Of a DNA stretch of 49,181 bases, positions 17,361 through 25,280 are shown in pieces (within the stretch, counting starts at the first letter, position 1; every line of letters begins with the position of its first letter). The DNA is from Planctomycetota bacterium. GTDB taxonomy: Bacteria > Planctomycetota > UBA1135 > UBA2386. The position numbers were made by a program, and so were the translations under genes. The stretch spans positions 1 to 49,181 of the forward strand of contig JAEUHU010000448.1 in NCBI GenBank assembly GCA_016793305.1. The letters are read 5' to 3'. A model generated the notes under the pieces. That model ran no database searches. It had not been told where the DNA came from and worked only from the letters and a program-made list of their open reading frames with translations.

Positions 17361-18125
17361 TCAGTCGCCGAGCAGCAGACACGCCGCATTGTGTAGCGCG
17401 TGCGCCAGGATCGCCGGCCCGAGCCGACCGCCCCACCAACGCAGGGTCCCGAACGCGAGGCCGACGACGAACCGGTGCGGCAGCTCGAAGAGGTAGCCAC
17501 CACCGAGGCCGTGCAGGAACGCGAACAGCACGGCGGCCACGAGGATCGCCGTGCCAGGCCCCGACAGCCGCAGGCCCGCTCGCCACACGATGCCGCGGCA
17601 CAACAGTTCTTCGCCGATCGGCGCGACCAGCACGACGGCGACCCACAGCGGCACCGCCGCGGTCTCGGCGGCCGGGAGTTCGATCGGATCCGCGGGTGCA
17701 TCGGCCAGCAGGCCGCCGAGCGCGGCCACATAGACCAACGACACCAGCAAGGTCGCGGCGGCCACCGGCAACGCCACGAGCCAGGCACCGAGCCACCTTC
17801 GTGGCGGCACCGGCGGCGGCTCGTCGCCACGCCCGAGGACGGCACTCCCCAGCACCGCGGCCACGCCCAACACGGCCACCTGCTCGAGCACGGCAGTCCA
17901 GGTGCCTTCGTCGGCCGAGCTGACACAGAGCCCGACGAACACCGCGACCACCACGGCGCCGAGTGCCAGCGCCGCGCGGAACACCCGCCGCTGCGCGTCC
18001 CGCTGCCGCCCGACGACGGCTCGATGGTGGGCGCGAGTGGGCCGTCCGCACGCGCCACAGAAGCGCGCCTCAGGATCCAACGGCGCCCGGCAGACGAAGC
18101 AGCGGACCTCGGCGGCATCGGTCAC
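17361..18125 (-). CDS. CPBP-family intramembrane metalloprotease with N-terminal zinc ribbon
   Basis: A 254-residue protein. The GTG at 18125 overlaps the stop of the upstream gene (GTGA). Residues ~8-25 form a zinc ribbon, CFVC...CGAC. Several hydrophobic segments follow. The CPBP/Abi motifs are in order: EELLCRG (EExxxR), FAFLHGL (FxxxH) and HALHNAA (HxxxN), all needed for glutamate/histidine-based intramembrane proteolysis in the Rce1-like family. The protein may process a membrane or prenylated peptide, or act in bacteriocin self-immunity as some relatives do. The zinc ribbon resembles that of the protein encoded just upstream, suggesting related roles. Confidence 0.88.
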   Translation of the reverse strand: MTDAAEVRCFVCRAPLDPEARFCGACGRPTRAHHRAVVGRQRDAQRRVFRAALALGAVVVAVFVGLCVSSADEGTWTAVLEQVAVLGVAAVLGSAVLGRGDEPPPVPPRRWLGAWLVALPVAAATLLVSLVYVAALGGLLADAPADPIELPAAETAAVPLWVAVVLVAPIGEELLCRGIVWRAGLRLSGPGTAILVAAVLFAFLHGLGGGYLFELPHRFVVGLAFGTLRWWGGRLGPAILAHALHNAACLLLGD

Positions 18126-19468
18126 GGCAGCGACACTCCCACCACGTACCACTGTGGATGCCAGAACTCGAAGGTCACGTCGACCTGTTCGCCGTCGATG
18201 CCGAAGCCGATCCGTTGGCGGCCGCCGCCGTCGCGGCCGGGATGGGTCTCGGTGATCGGCGGACGCCGCTCGTGCCATTCCCGCTTGGTCAGCATGCGGA
18301 CCAACGTCGGGCCGAGCCGCTCGCGGGATCCGATCCGGAACTGCTGCACGAGCGCTTCGGTCCCCGCGGCCCGCCACGCCTCGCGGAAGGCGTGCACGGC
18401 CGGGTCGATCGACGTCGGCTGGAGGGCTGGCAGCAGGATCTCGCGAGCCTGCCAGCGTCCTTCGACCAGCTGCCAACGCACCCGCACGACCGTGTCCTCG
18501 ATGGGGAACTTCGCCTCCGCGTGGGTCTCGGTGGCCTGGAGCTGCAAGGCGCCGAGGGCTGGGCGCGACGTCGTCCAACCACGCCGTTCGAGGTCCTCGG
18601 TCAGTCGCGCGCTGGTCGCGGGGAACAGCGCGCGCACCGCCTCCGCGCCCGACTGCCGCCAAGCCGTCTGGAACCGCTCGACCGAGGCGTCGACGGTCGG
18701 CGGCGCCGACAACCAGGACACCGCGAAGCCGACCAGCACCAGCCCCACCACGACGGCACCGACCAGCTGCAGCCGCCGGACGAGGGCGGCTCGACCTTCG
18801 CGCTGGCGCCGCGCGTTGGCCTGGTCGACCACGCCGCCGTGCACCTGGCGTTCCGGCGCGACCTTCTGGATCCGCAGCGTCAACGACGGATCCGCCGCCA
18901 TCAGCTGCTGCAGCCGCGACGCCTGGGCCACGCCGCACCACATGCAGACGACCCCGAACGAGCGCAAGGCCATGCGCAGGTTCACCTCGAAGTCGGTGAG
19001 CACCCACTCGAGGCTCGTGTTCAGGGTGTAGTAGCTCGCCGCGACGACGGTCCACACCAACGGAGCCCGGACCACGAACAGGCCGCCAGCGATCGACAGC
19101 AGCAGTTCGACGCCGACGAGCAGCAGGAACAGGTCGACGATCCAGCGTTCGTCGCGCGGTGCTCCCGAGCGGGCCAGCAGTCCGAGCAGCAGGAAGACCA
19201 CGGCCAGGAACGCGCAGGCGAAGAACAACGCCCGCATGCTGAAGGCGATCGTCTTGACGCGGGCGAACTCGCGGCGGCCCTTGGCGCGTTCCAGCTGGTC
19301 CAAGGCGGGTGGCGCAGCACCGCGCCGCCCCTTGCCGGTCGGCCGAGGCCGCTCGGCCGCCACCAAGGCACCGCAGGCGGTGCAGAACCTCGTGCCCACC
19401 GGCTGCCCGGCGCCACAACTCGGACAGGCTCGGGGCGCAGCAGGCTTCGTCGCATCGGTCTCACCCAT
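18122..19468 (-). CDS. Zinc-ribbon multi-pass membrane protein of unknown function
   Basis: A 448-residue protein starting at ATG 19468 (MGETDATK). An N-terminal zinc ribbon, CPSCGAGQ...CTACG, lies at about residues 15-35. Hydrophobic segments near residues 75-100, 110-140 and 150-165, and one around 235-255 (VGAVVVGLVLVGFAVSWL), predict four membrane passes. The C-terminal ~190 residues are soluble and look like two similar alpha/beta halves (FQTAWRQSGAEAVRALFPAT and FREAWRAAGTEALVQQFRIG), an internal duplication. No family was recognised. It overlaps the CPBP protease gene by 4 nt. Confidence 0.75.
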   Translation of the reverse strand: MGETDATKPAAPRACPSCGAGQPVGTRFCTACGALVAAERPRPTGKGRRGAAPPALDQLERAKGRREFARVKTIAFSMRALFFACAFLAVVFLLLGLLARSGAPRDERWIVDLFLLLVGVELLLSIAGGLFVVRAPLVWTVVAASYYTLNTSLEWVLTDFEVNLRMALRSFGVVCMWCGVAQASRLQQLMAADPSLTLRIQKVAPERQVHGGVVDQANARRQREGRAALVRRLQLVGAVVVGLVLVGFAVSWLSAPPTVDASVERFQTAWRQSGAEAVRALFPATSARLTEDLERRGWTTSRPALGALQLQATETHAEAKFPIEDTVVRVRWQLVEGRWQAREILLPALQPTSIDPAVHAFREAWRAAGTEALVQQFRIGSRERLGPTLVRMLTKREWHERRPPITETHPGRDGGGRQRIGFGIDGEQVDVTFEFWHPQWYVVGVSLP

Positions 19469-19640
19469 GGCTCCGACGGTAGCTGTCGGCAGAGCCACGG
19501 CAAACACGACGCGCAGCGCCTGGCGCACCATGTCCCGCCCGCCGCTCCGGCGACCGGGCAGAACGGGTCGGTCGGTCGGCACGCAACCGTGGCAACGGGG
19601 GTTGACGCCCCACGCAGCCCAAGTGAGAACGTGTCGCACC

Positions 19641-21263
19641 ATGAAGCCCCTCTCTCCCCTCTCCTCGACGATCGGCGCGCTCGGCCTGATCCTCGGTTCC
19701 CTCGCGGCGCAGAGCAACGCGATCCCCGGTTCCGACATCAACGTGTTCGGGGTCGACAGCCCGAACTACTACGGCCGCGTCGGCTCGGCGTACCCGGGCG
19801 GCACCGCCGGCTTCGCGATCGGCCACTCGATGGGCAACTGCGGCACCGTGCACATCCCGTGGTCGGGCACGAGCGGCGGCCTGCTGATCGACAACCACGT
19901 CAAGATCGCGTTCCTGCTGGCGCGTGAGAGCGACGGCCGCATGGTGCAGATCAGCGGCAAGAGCTTCTGCAAGCACTCGCGCACGGCCTTCAACTTCTCG
20001 GGCGCCTCGCCGTGCAGTCCGTGCCAGACCACGGGCCCTTCGGCGCACTTCCGGATCGGCTGCCACGACATCTACAGCGCCGGCTTCAACAGCAGCTGGG
20101 GCATCCTCGGGCCGACCACCGAGATCGATCCGTGGCTCGGCACCTGGAACCCGCTGGGCAGCTACTTCGACATCGGCGATCCGGCGCAGGCCAACTACCC
20201 ACAACCCGCCGATCGCTCGCAGTCCCTCTCCACCACCGGCTTCACCCCGGTGAAGAACCGGCTGGCGGTGCGCGAGAAGGACCTGGTGGTGCCGGGCAGC
20301 ACGTTCTACGGCCAGAACCAGGTCGTGATCATCGGGGAACCTGTCGGCAACCGCGGCAACAACCAGATCTCGCGCGGCATGAACTTCACCTGGAACGGGA
20401 CCGGCTGGAGCGTGTCGATGACCGGCACGGCCGTGCACGGCTCGGTGCTGACCCGCTGGACCGGGGCCAGTTGGGACCTCGCCGGCAACGGCACCGACGA
20501 CGGGCGCTTCCTGGTCGCGGTCAAGGTCACCGGGCCGGTCGACGGCATGTGGCACTACGAGTACGCGGTGCACAACCTCGACAACCACCGCGGCGGCGCC
20601 TCGCTGCGCATCCCGCTGTGCGACGACGCGCGCATCCAGAACCTCGGCTTCCACGACCTCGACGAGGACGCGCTCAACGACTGGACGACCAGCCGCAGCG
20701 GCGGCGAGTTGCTGTTCCAGGCCGGCATCGACAACCCGCTCGACTGGAACACCTTCTACAACTTCTACTTCGACAGCGACGCCGCACCGATCGCCGGCAA
20801 CGTGGAGGTCGACCAGGCCCGCATCGGCCCGGGCGCCCTGTTCGTGACGATCCCGTCGACGGTGCCTGGACTGCTCGGCACCCAGTACCTCGGGGCCGGC
20901 TGCGGCGCCCCCGCACCGCGGCTCGAGGCGACTGGCGTGCCGTCTTCGCCGAACCCGACCTACGGGATGGAGCTGACCGGCACCCCGAACGCCGCGGTGC
21001 TGATCGCCTTCGCCAGCCAGGCTGCTTCTGCACCGCTCGGGGCGTGCACGCTGTGGCTCGACGAGCCGAGCCTGCTGGGCGCGGCGCTGGTGGGCAACGA
21101 CGGCGCCGGCAACTTCGCGTTCACGCTGCCGATCCCAGCGGGCCTGCTGCCGACCAACCTGGCGGTACAGGCGTTCGAACTGGACGTCAGCGGCTTCCCG
21201 GCTGCGCTGCTCGCCGCTAGCAACGGCCTGCTGATCCGCGCCGCCAGCACCGGCTGCCCGTGA
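19641..21263 (+). CDS. Secreted protein with planctomycete-type C-terminal domain
   Basis: A 540-residue protein with a signal peptide after ATG 19641 (MKPLSPLSSTIGALGLILGSLAAQ); the frame is open upstream but the signal decides the start. The central part is beta-rich with many Asn, Gly and Tyr residues and a paired Cys cluster (FNFSGASPCSPC). The last ~125 residues, starting LGAGCGAPAPRLEATG, form a domain common at the end of secreted planctomycete proteins and related to the end of the protein at 5894-8107. Function unknown, possibly cell-surface or outer-layer. A hairpin follows its stop. Confidence 0.8.
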   Translation: MKPLSPLSSTIGALGLILGSLAAQSNAIPGSDINVFGVDSPNYYGRVGSAYPGGTAGFAIGHSMGNCGTVHIPWSGTSGGLLIDNHVKIAFLLARESDGRMVQISGKSFCKHSRTAFNFSGASPCSPCQTTGPSAHFRIGCHDIYSAGFNSSWGILGPTTEIDPWLGTWNPLGSYFDIGDPAQANYPQPADRSQSLSTTGFTPVKNRLAVREKDLVVPGSTFYGQNQVVIIGEPVGNRGNNQISRGMNFTWNGTGWSVSMTGTAVHGSVLTRWTGASWDLAGNGTDDGRFLVAVKVTGPVDGMWHYEYAVHNLDNHRGGASLRIPLCDDARIQNLGFHDLDEDALNDWTTSRSGGELLFQAGIDNPLDWNTFYNFYFDSDAAPIAGNVEVDQARIGPGALFVTIPSTVPGLLGTQYLGAGCGAPAPRLEATGVPSSPNPTYGMELTGTPNAAVLIAFASQAASAPLGACTLWLDEPSLLGAALVGNDGAGNFAFTLPIPAGLLPTNLAVQAFELDVSGFPAALLAASNGLLIRAASTGCP

Positions 21264-21268
21264 ACCAC

Positions 21269-21303
21269 GGCGGCGCGTGAGCGACCGGGCTCACCTCGCC
21301 GCC
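21269..21303. terminator. Probable bidirectional transcription terminator hairpin
   Basis: Arms GGCGGCG (21269-21275) and CGCCGCC (21297-21303) pair perfectly, and inside them GTGAGC (21277-21282) pairs with GCTCAC (21289-21294). The hairpin sits in the 47-bp gap between two convergent stops. There is no clear T-run, so it may be a weak or factor-aided terminator. Confidence 0.5.
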
Positions 21304-21310
21304 CCACGAT

Positions 21311-22180
21311 TCAGCCCAGGTACTTGCCGATCAGCAACTGCAGCCGGCGCCGCGCATCGGCGCTGATCGCGTCCTTGTGCGTGATCAGCGCGTGCTGCAT
21401 GCACCCGGCAGCGCCGATCGGCTTCGCCGCGGCGATCGCCTTCGCGATCTCCACCACGACCGAACGGGCGAGGTCGGCGTTCTGCTTCAACACCGCGATC
21501 ACCGCGGCGACGTCGACGTCCGCCTCGCTCTCGTGCCAGCAGTCGTAGTCGGTGACCAGCGCCACGGTCGTGTAGGCGATCTCGGCCTCGCGGGCGAGCT
21601 TCGCCTCCTGCAGGTTGGTCATGCCGATCACGTCGACGCCCCAGCTGCGGTAGAGCTTCGACTCGGCGCGCGTGCTGAACAGCGGTCCTTCCATGCACAC
21701 GTAGGTCCCGCCGTCGTGGGCGATGGCGCCGGCCTTGCGCGCGGCCACGAGCGCCAGCTGGCGCAACGGCTCCCACACCGGATCGGCGAAGTGGGCATGC
21801 GCCACACAGCCGTCGCCGAAGAACGTCGACTCGTTCGTGCGGCCGCGCGTGCGGTCGAGGAACTGGTCGACCAGCACCAGGTGGCCGGGCTTCAGCTCCT
21901 CCTTCATCGAACCCACCGCGGAGATGCCGACGACGCACTCCATGCCGAGCTGCTTCATCGCGTGCAGGTTGGCGCGGTACGGCAGCTCGTGCGGCGCCAG
22001 GCGATGGCCACGCCCGTGCCGCGGCAGGAACGCCATGCGCACGCCGTGCATCACGCCGGTGATCAGCGCGTCGCTCGGCATGCCGAACGGCGTCTCGACG
22101 ACCACCTCCTGGCGCTGCTCGAGGCCCGGCAGGTCGTAGAGGCCGGAGCCGCCGATGATGCCCAACGTCTTCTCGCTCAT
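21311..22180 (-). CDS. mtnP: S-methyl-5'-thioadenosine phosphorylase
   Basis: A 289-residue protein. It starts MSEKTLGIIGGSGLYDL (phosphate-binding GGSG), and has the PNP/MTAP family 2 motifs PRHGRGHRLAPHELPYRAN, DQFLDRTRGR, CMEGPLFSTRAESK, and the MTNLQEAKLAREAEI segment. The MTxxQEAxLARE and VTDYDCW patterns favour methylthioadenosine over purine nucleosides. It cleaves MTA to adenine and methylthioribose-1-phosphate for methionine salvage in the cytoplasm. The other salvage genes are not nearby. It is the last of three minus-strand genes after truD and a pseudouridine synthase. Confidence 0.93.
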   Translation of the reverse strand: MSEKTLGIIGGSGLYDLPGLEQRQEVVVETPFGMPSDALITGVMHGVRMAFLPRHGRGHRLAPHELPYRANLHAMKQLGMECVVGISAVGSMKEELKPGHLVLVDQFLDRTRGRTNESTFFGDGCVAHAHFADPVWEPLRQLALVAARKAGAIAHDGGTYVCMEGPLFSTRAESKLYRSWGVDVIGMTNLQEAKLAREAEIAYTTVALVTDYDCWHESEADVDVAAVIAVLKQNADLARSVVVEIAKAIAAAKPIGAAGCMQHALITHKDAISADARRRLQLLIGKYLG

Positions 22181-22203
22181 GTTCGGTGCTCGCGCAATCG
22201 GGG

Positions 22204-23658
22204 TCAGTTGTCGTCGTGGTCGTCGAAATCGAACGGCATCGCGCCGGGTGCAGGAGCAGGATCGGATGCCCCATCGCGCGGCGCCCGGTCGAACCGCTCT
22301 CGAGCCGGCCGGCTCGGCGGTCCCGACCGATCGGAGTGCGGCCGTTCGATGTGTGGTCGGTCCGCGTCGCGACGATCGGACGGGCGCGGCCCGCGTTCGA
22401 AGCCGCGACTCGGAGCACCCCGACCCTCGCCGTGGCCCCGACCCCCGACCCGCCCGCGGAACGAGCCGTCGCCCTCGTCCTCGCGGCTGTAGAACGGCGG
22501 CGCGAACAGTCGCTTGATCATCATCGTCGCGTAGGCGCCGCGCGGCAGCGAGAACTGCAGCTTCGCGCAGACCTTGCCGGGGTTCAGGTCGTCGGGCTCG
22601 ATGCGGACCTCGTCGACGTCGGTCGGTTTCACCCAGACGTCGCGCGGCTCCTCGCGCCAGACCATGCCCGGGATCTCGTTGCGCACGAAGTCCTCGCGCG
22701 ACAAGCCGGCCTCGTGCAACTCCTCCTGCATGGCGCGGCGGAACGGTTCGCTGCCGCCGTCGCCGTCGGGCCCGTAGAGCGGCGTGCGCATGACCTTCAA
22801 CTTGTCCTCGCGCTCGGGGGCGAGGTACTTCCAGGCCATCAGGTCGCCGGCGATCGTGCTGATGCGCAGACGCTGCGCCGAGTCGACTCCGCCACGGAGC
22901 AACCGGCTGACCGCGCGATTCCACAGGTAGGACTGGTAGGCGAACGCGTGGATCACGCGCAGCCGCAGCGGCACGAACTCGATGGCGCCCCGGAAGTCGT
23001 CCGGGTTCGCCATCAGGTGCTGGAACAACGGCTCGTAGGCGGGGCCACGAGCGATGCGCGCGCAGGCTTCCCAGTCGCGCCAGCGCAGCTGCAGGGTGCG
23101 CTTCAGCTTGACGTCGCCGGTGATCGCGACCGGCGACGGCTCGGCGACGAACTGCTGCAGCGCCCGTTCGAAGTCACCGAGCAGGATGCTGCGCATCGGG
23201 AAGCCCTGGCCGTGGCGCAGGCTGCCGAAGCGCTGGTCGTCGAAGTAGTTCGGGAACCCGGTCTTCAGCAGCGACGGCATCGAGCGCCGCAGCTGCGAGG
23301 CCTTGACCGGCTGCAGGTCGCGCACCACCACGGTGAACGCGTTGCCGGCACTCATGCGACTGTTCAGCGGCTTGTCGGTGGTGCCGACCGGCTGCACGCG
23401 CAGGTTGGCGAGCTTCAGCTCGACGGCCCGCCGCTCGATCGTCAAGTACTGGTCGGTGACCGCCTGGCGGTCCTTCAGGCCGGCGTAGGCGATCGCCGCG
23501 CGGTCGACGCGGGCCTCGCGCACCAGCAATGCCAGCGCCTCCGGCGTCGACAGCTTCTCCTTGTGCAGCAGGTGGACCACGTAGGCGCCGTCTTGCACCT
23601 CAGGCCACTGCAGCAGCTCACGCACACGGAAGTCTTCGGGAGTGGTCTTGAGTCGCAC
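22204..23658 (-). CDS. truD: tRNA pseudouridine(13) synthase TruD with long disordered C-terminal tail
   Basis: A 484-residue protein. The TruD signature is clear: GLKDRQA at residues 60-66, where Asp63 is the catalytic aspartate, plus YLWNRAVSRLLRGG and the two halves of the split catalytic fold. It isomerises U13 in tRNA-Glu and other tRNAs. The start is GTG at 23658; no Shine-Dalgarno is seen. The last ~95 residues are not part of the enzyme: a low-complexity Arg/Gly/Asp/Pro tail (RGRVGGRGHGEGRG, then DRRDADRPHIERP) ending in an acidic patch (FDFDDHDDN). Known TruD proteins stop near residue 350-400, so this extension is unusual. Confidence 0.92.
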   Translation of the reverse strand: MRLKTTPEDFRVRELLQWPEVQDGAYVVHLLHKEKLSTPEALALLVREARVDRAAIAYAGLKDRQAVTDQYLTIERRAVELKLANLRVQPVGTTDKPLNSRMSAGNAFTVVVRDLQPVKASQLRRSMPSLLKTGFPNYFDDQRFGSLRHGQGFPMRSILLGDFERALQQFVAEPSPVAITGDVKLKRTLQLRWRDWEACARIARGPAYEPLFQHLMANPDDFRGAIEFVPLRLRVIHAFAYQSYLWNRAVSRLLRGGVDSAQRLRISTIAGDLMAWKYLAPEREDKLKVMRTPLYGPDGDGGSEPFRRAMQEELHEAGLSREDFVRNEIPGMVWREEPRDVWVKPTDVDEVRIEPDDLNPGKVCAKLQFSLPRGAYATMMIKRLFAPPFYSREDEGDGSFRGRVGGRGHGEGRGAPSRGFERGPRPSDRRDADRPHIERPHSDRSGPPSRPARERFDRAPRDGASDPAPAPGAMPFDFDDHDDN

Positions 23659-23672
23659 AGGAGGGGAACCGT

Positions 23673-24761
23673 TCAGTCTCGTTCGAGGGGGCGCAGCGCC
23701 ACGGCCAGATCGTCCGGCAGGGGCATCGTGACGTCGATCGGAGCACCGTCCATCGAGGCGAACTCGAGGCGCTCCGCGTGCAGGAACATGCGCGTTTGCA
23801 GAGGTCTCTCGTCGACGCCGCGCCGCAACTTGTAGCCGGGCTTGATGGCCGACAGGTAGAGATCGTCACCACCGTAGTCGCGATCGCCGACGATCGGGTG
23901 GCCGATCGACTGCAGGTGCACGCGCAGCTGGTGGCTGCGTCCGGTGGTCGGATGCAGTTCGAGCAGCGCGTGGCGGGCGAACGCGGCGCGCCGCCGCACC
24001 TCCGTATGCGCGGCGCGGAAGCCTGGCTGCTCCGAGGCGCTCGCGACGACCTTGCCAGGGCGGCGACGATCGGGGCCGAGCCAGGCGTCGATCGCGAACG
24101 TCTCGGGCGCCGGCACGCCGTGCACGAGGGCCACGTAGGTCTTGGCGACGCGCCCGTCGCGGAACGCACGGTCGCAATGCTGCGCCGCCGCGAGGCCCTT
24201 CGCCAGCAACAGGCAGCCCGAGGTGTCGCGGTCGAGCCGGTGGACGATGCGCAGATCGGCCCCGGGCCGAAGGGCGTCCAGCAGTCCGTGCACACCTCGC
24301 TCTGCCCCGCTGCGATCGGGCACCGTGGTCAAGCCCGCGGGCTTGCCGACGACCAGCAGATGCTCGTCTTCGTAGAGCACCGCCAAGTCCGCGGTGGTGG
24401 TCACAGCTCGTTTGCCAGCCTTGGCCTTGGCCGGGCGCGCGGCCGAGAGGTCCGCGTGGATCTGCACGACGTCTCCCTCGTGCAAGCGCCGATCGCCGTG
24501 CACGGCCACCCCGTTCACGGCGATCTCGCCGGCCAGGAGCCAGTGGCGCCGCTCCAGGGCGTGGACGTGAGGCAGCGCCCGGGCCAGCAGATCGGCGAGC
24601 CGAATGCCGGCCACATGCCGTTCCACCACCAGGACTTGGCCAGCACGCACTTGCAAGGGCGAACACCATACGGGGGCGCTCCGGTCGCACAACCCCGCCC
24701 AGGTGTTGGGGAGCCAGGCGGATCCCCGCGGCAGGGTCGGTTCGGTCCGAACCCGAGCCAC
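23673..24761 (-). CDS. RluA-family pseudouridine synthase
   Basis: A 362-residue protein. Residues ~40-105 look like an S4 RNA-binding domain (VAGIRLADLLARALP, then WLLAGEIAVNG). The catalytic core has HRLDRDTSG (174-182; Asp177 is the expected nucleophile) and GRSHQLRVHLQSIGHPIVGD. It isomerises uridines in rRNA or tRNA. The annotated start at GTG 24761 is the longest; a start closer to the S4 domain (GTG in the VRAGQVLVV segment) is possible because the first ~35 residues are poorly conserved in character. It is followed after a 14-nt gap by truD, so two pseudouridine synthases are co-transcribed. Confidence 0.9.
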   Translation of the reverse strand: MARVRTEPTLPRGSAWLPNTWAGLCDRSAPVWCSPLQVRAGQVLVVERHVAGIRLADLLARALPHVHALERRHWLLAGEIAVNGVAVHGDRRLHEGDVVQIHADLSAARPAKAKAGKRAVTTTADLAVLYEDEHLLVVGKPAGLTTVPDRSGAERGVHGLLDALRPGADLRIVHRLDRDTSGCLLLAKGLAAAQHCDRAFRDGRVAKTYVALVHGVPAPETFAIDAWLGPDRRRPGKVVASASEQPGFRAAHTEVRRRAAFARHALLELHPTTGRSHQLRVHLQSIGHPIVGDRDYGGDDLYLSAIKPGYKLRRGVDERPLQTRMFLHAERLEFASMDGAPIDVTMPLPDDLAVALRPLERD

Positions 24762-24922
24762 GCGAGGTGGGCCCTGGTCCCATCTAGGGCCCGAATGGCT
24801 CTTCCCACTCTTGGGACAAGCCGTCCCAGGCCGTCACCAACCCTCGAATTCGCTGCGATGCAAACGATACAAGTTGTTGCTTCGAGGCGGCCTCCGAGCC
24901 ACTCAGGAACCCGGCACGGACC

Positions 24923-24950
24923 TTGCCTAGGCTTGCGTGCAGACTACGGA
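24923..24950 (+). promoter_or_regulatory. Possible sigma-70-type promoter for the RNA at 24957
   Basis: TTGCCT (24923-24928) and TACGGA (24945-24950) with a 16-nt spacer match a weak -35/-10 pair. Transcription would start near 24957, exactly where the first long pairing arm of the downstream RNA begins. The -10 box is far from consensus, so this is a guess based on position. Confidence 0.3.
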
Positions 24951-24956
24951 CAATCC

Positions 24957-25225
24957 CAACCTGGAGACGTCGGCGCATGGGACGTCCCCGCGAAGGGACC
25001 GAGCAAGAGAGCTGTGGAGTCAGGACACATCAAGGGACTGGGCGCAGGTTGGCGAGACCAGCGCTCGGTCGCGTGGGCGGCGGTGCGAAGTCGGTTGGCG
25101 ACTGGCGAGATTGCCGATCGGCGGCCAACGTGCAGGCAACTGCGCGCGAGCCAGCATCGACTGCCCGAATGAGGGGCACTCCCCCGCATTCCGCGCCCGG
25201 CACGAAAGTGCCGGGCGCTTTTCTT
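24957..25225 (+). ncRNA. Candidate structured non-coding RNA (~270 nt)
   Basis: This stretch carries no convincing reading frame but many nested pairings. CCAACCTG (near 24956-24963) is complementary to CAGGTTGG (25045-25052). GTTGGC (25093-25098) pairs with GCCAAC (near 25125), enclosing GGC-GAGATT-GCC. GCAG-GCAA-CTGC forms a GNRA tetraloop hairpin near 25132-25143. Around 25168-25190, AATG-A-GGGG-CACT-CCCC-CG-CATT forms an extended hairpin. The transcript then ends in an 11-bp GAAA-loop terminator with a T-run. I compared it by eye with RNase P, tmRNA, 6S and SRP RNA motifs and found no match. It could be a trans-acting sRNA or a leader of the glycosyltransferase gene at 25281. Confidence 0.5.
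25193..25225 (+). terminator. Strong intrinsic terminator
   Basis: GCGCCCGGCAC (25193-25203), GAAA loop, GTGCCGGGCGC (25208-25218): 11 perfect base pairs, then TTTTCTTT. It terminates transcription moving rightwards from the 24957 region, and lies 56 bp upstream of the glycosyltransferase start. Confidence 0.9.
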
Positions 25226-25280
25226 TGCCCTGTGCACAGCGAACCGCAGTCCCAGACCTGGAACGGTCGATGAGACCGGC

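Noticed and set aside
24957..25225. RNase P RNA, tmRNA, 6S RNA or SRP RNA
   Set aside because: None of the conserved sequence blocks or overall shape could be matched by eye.
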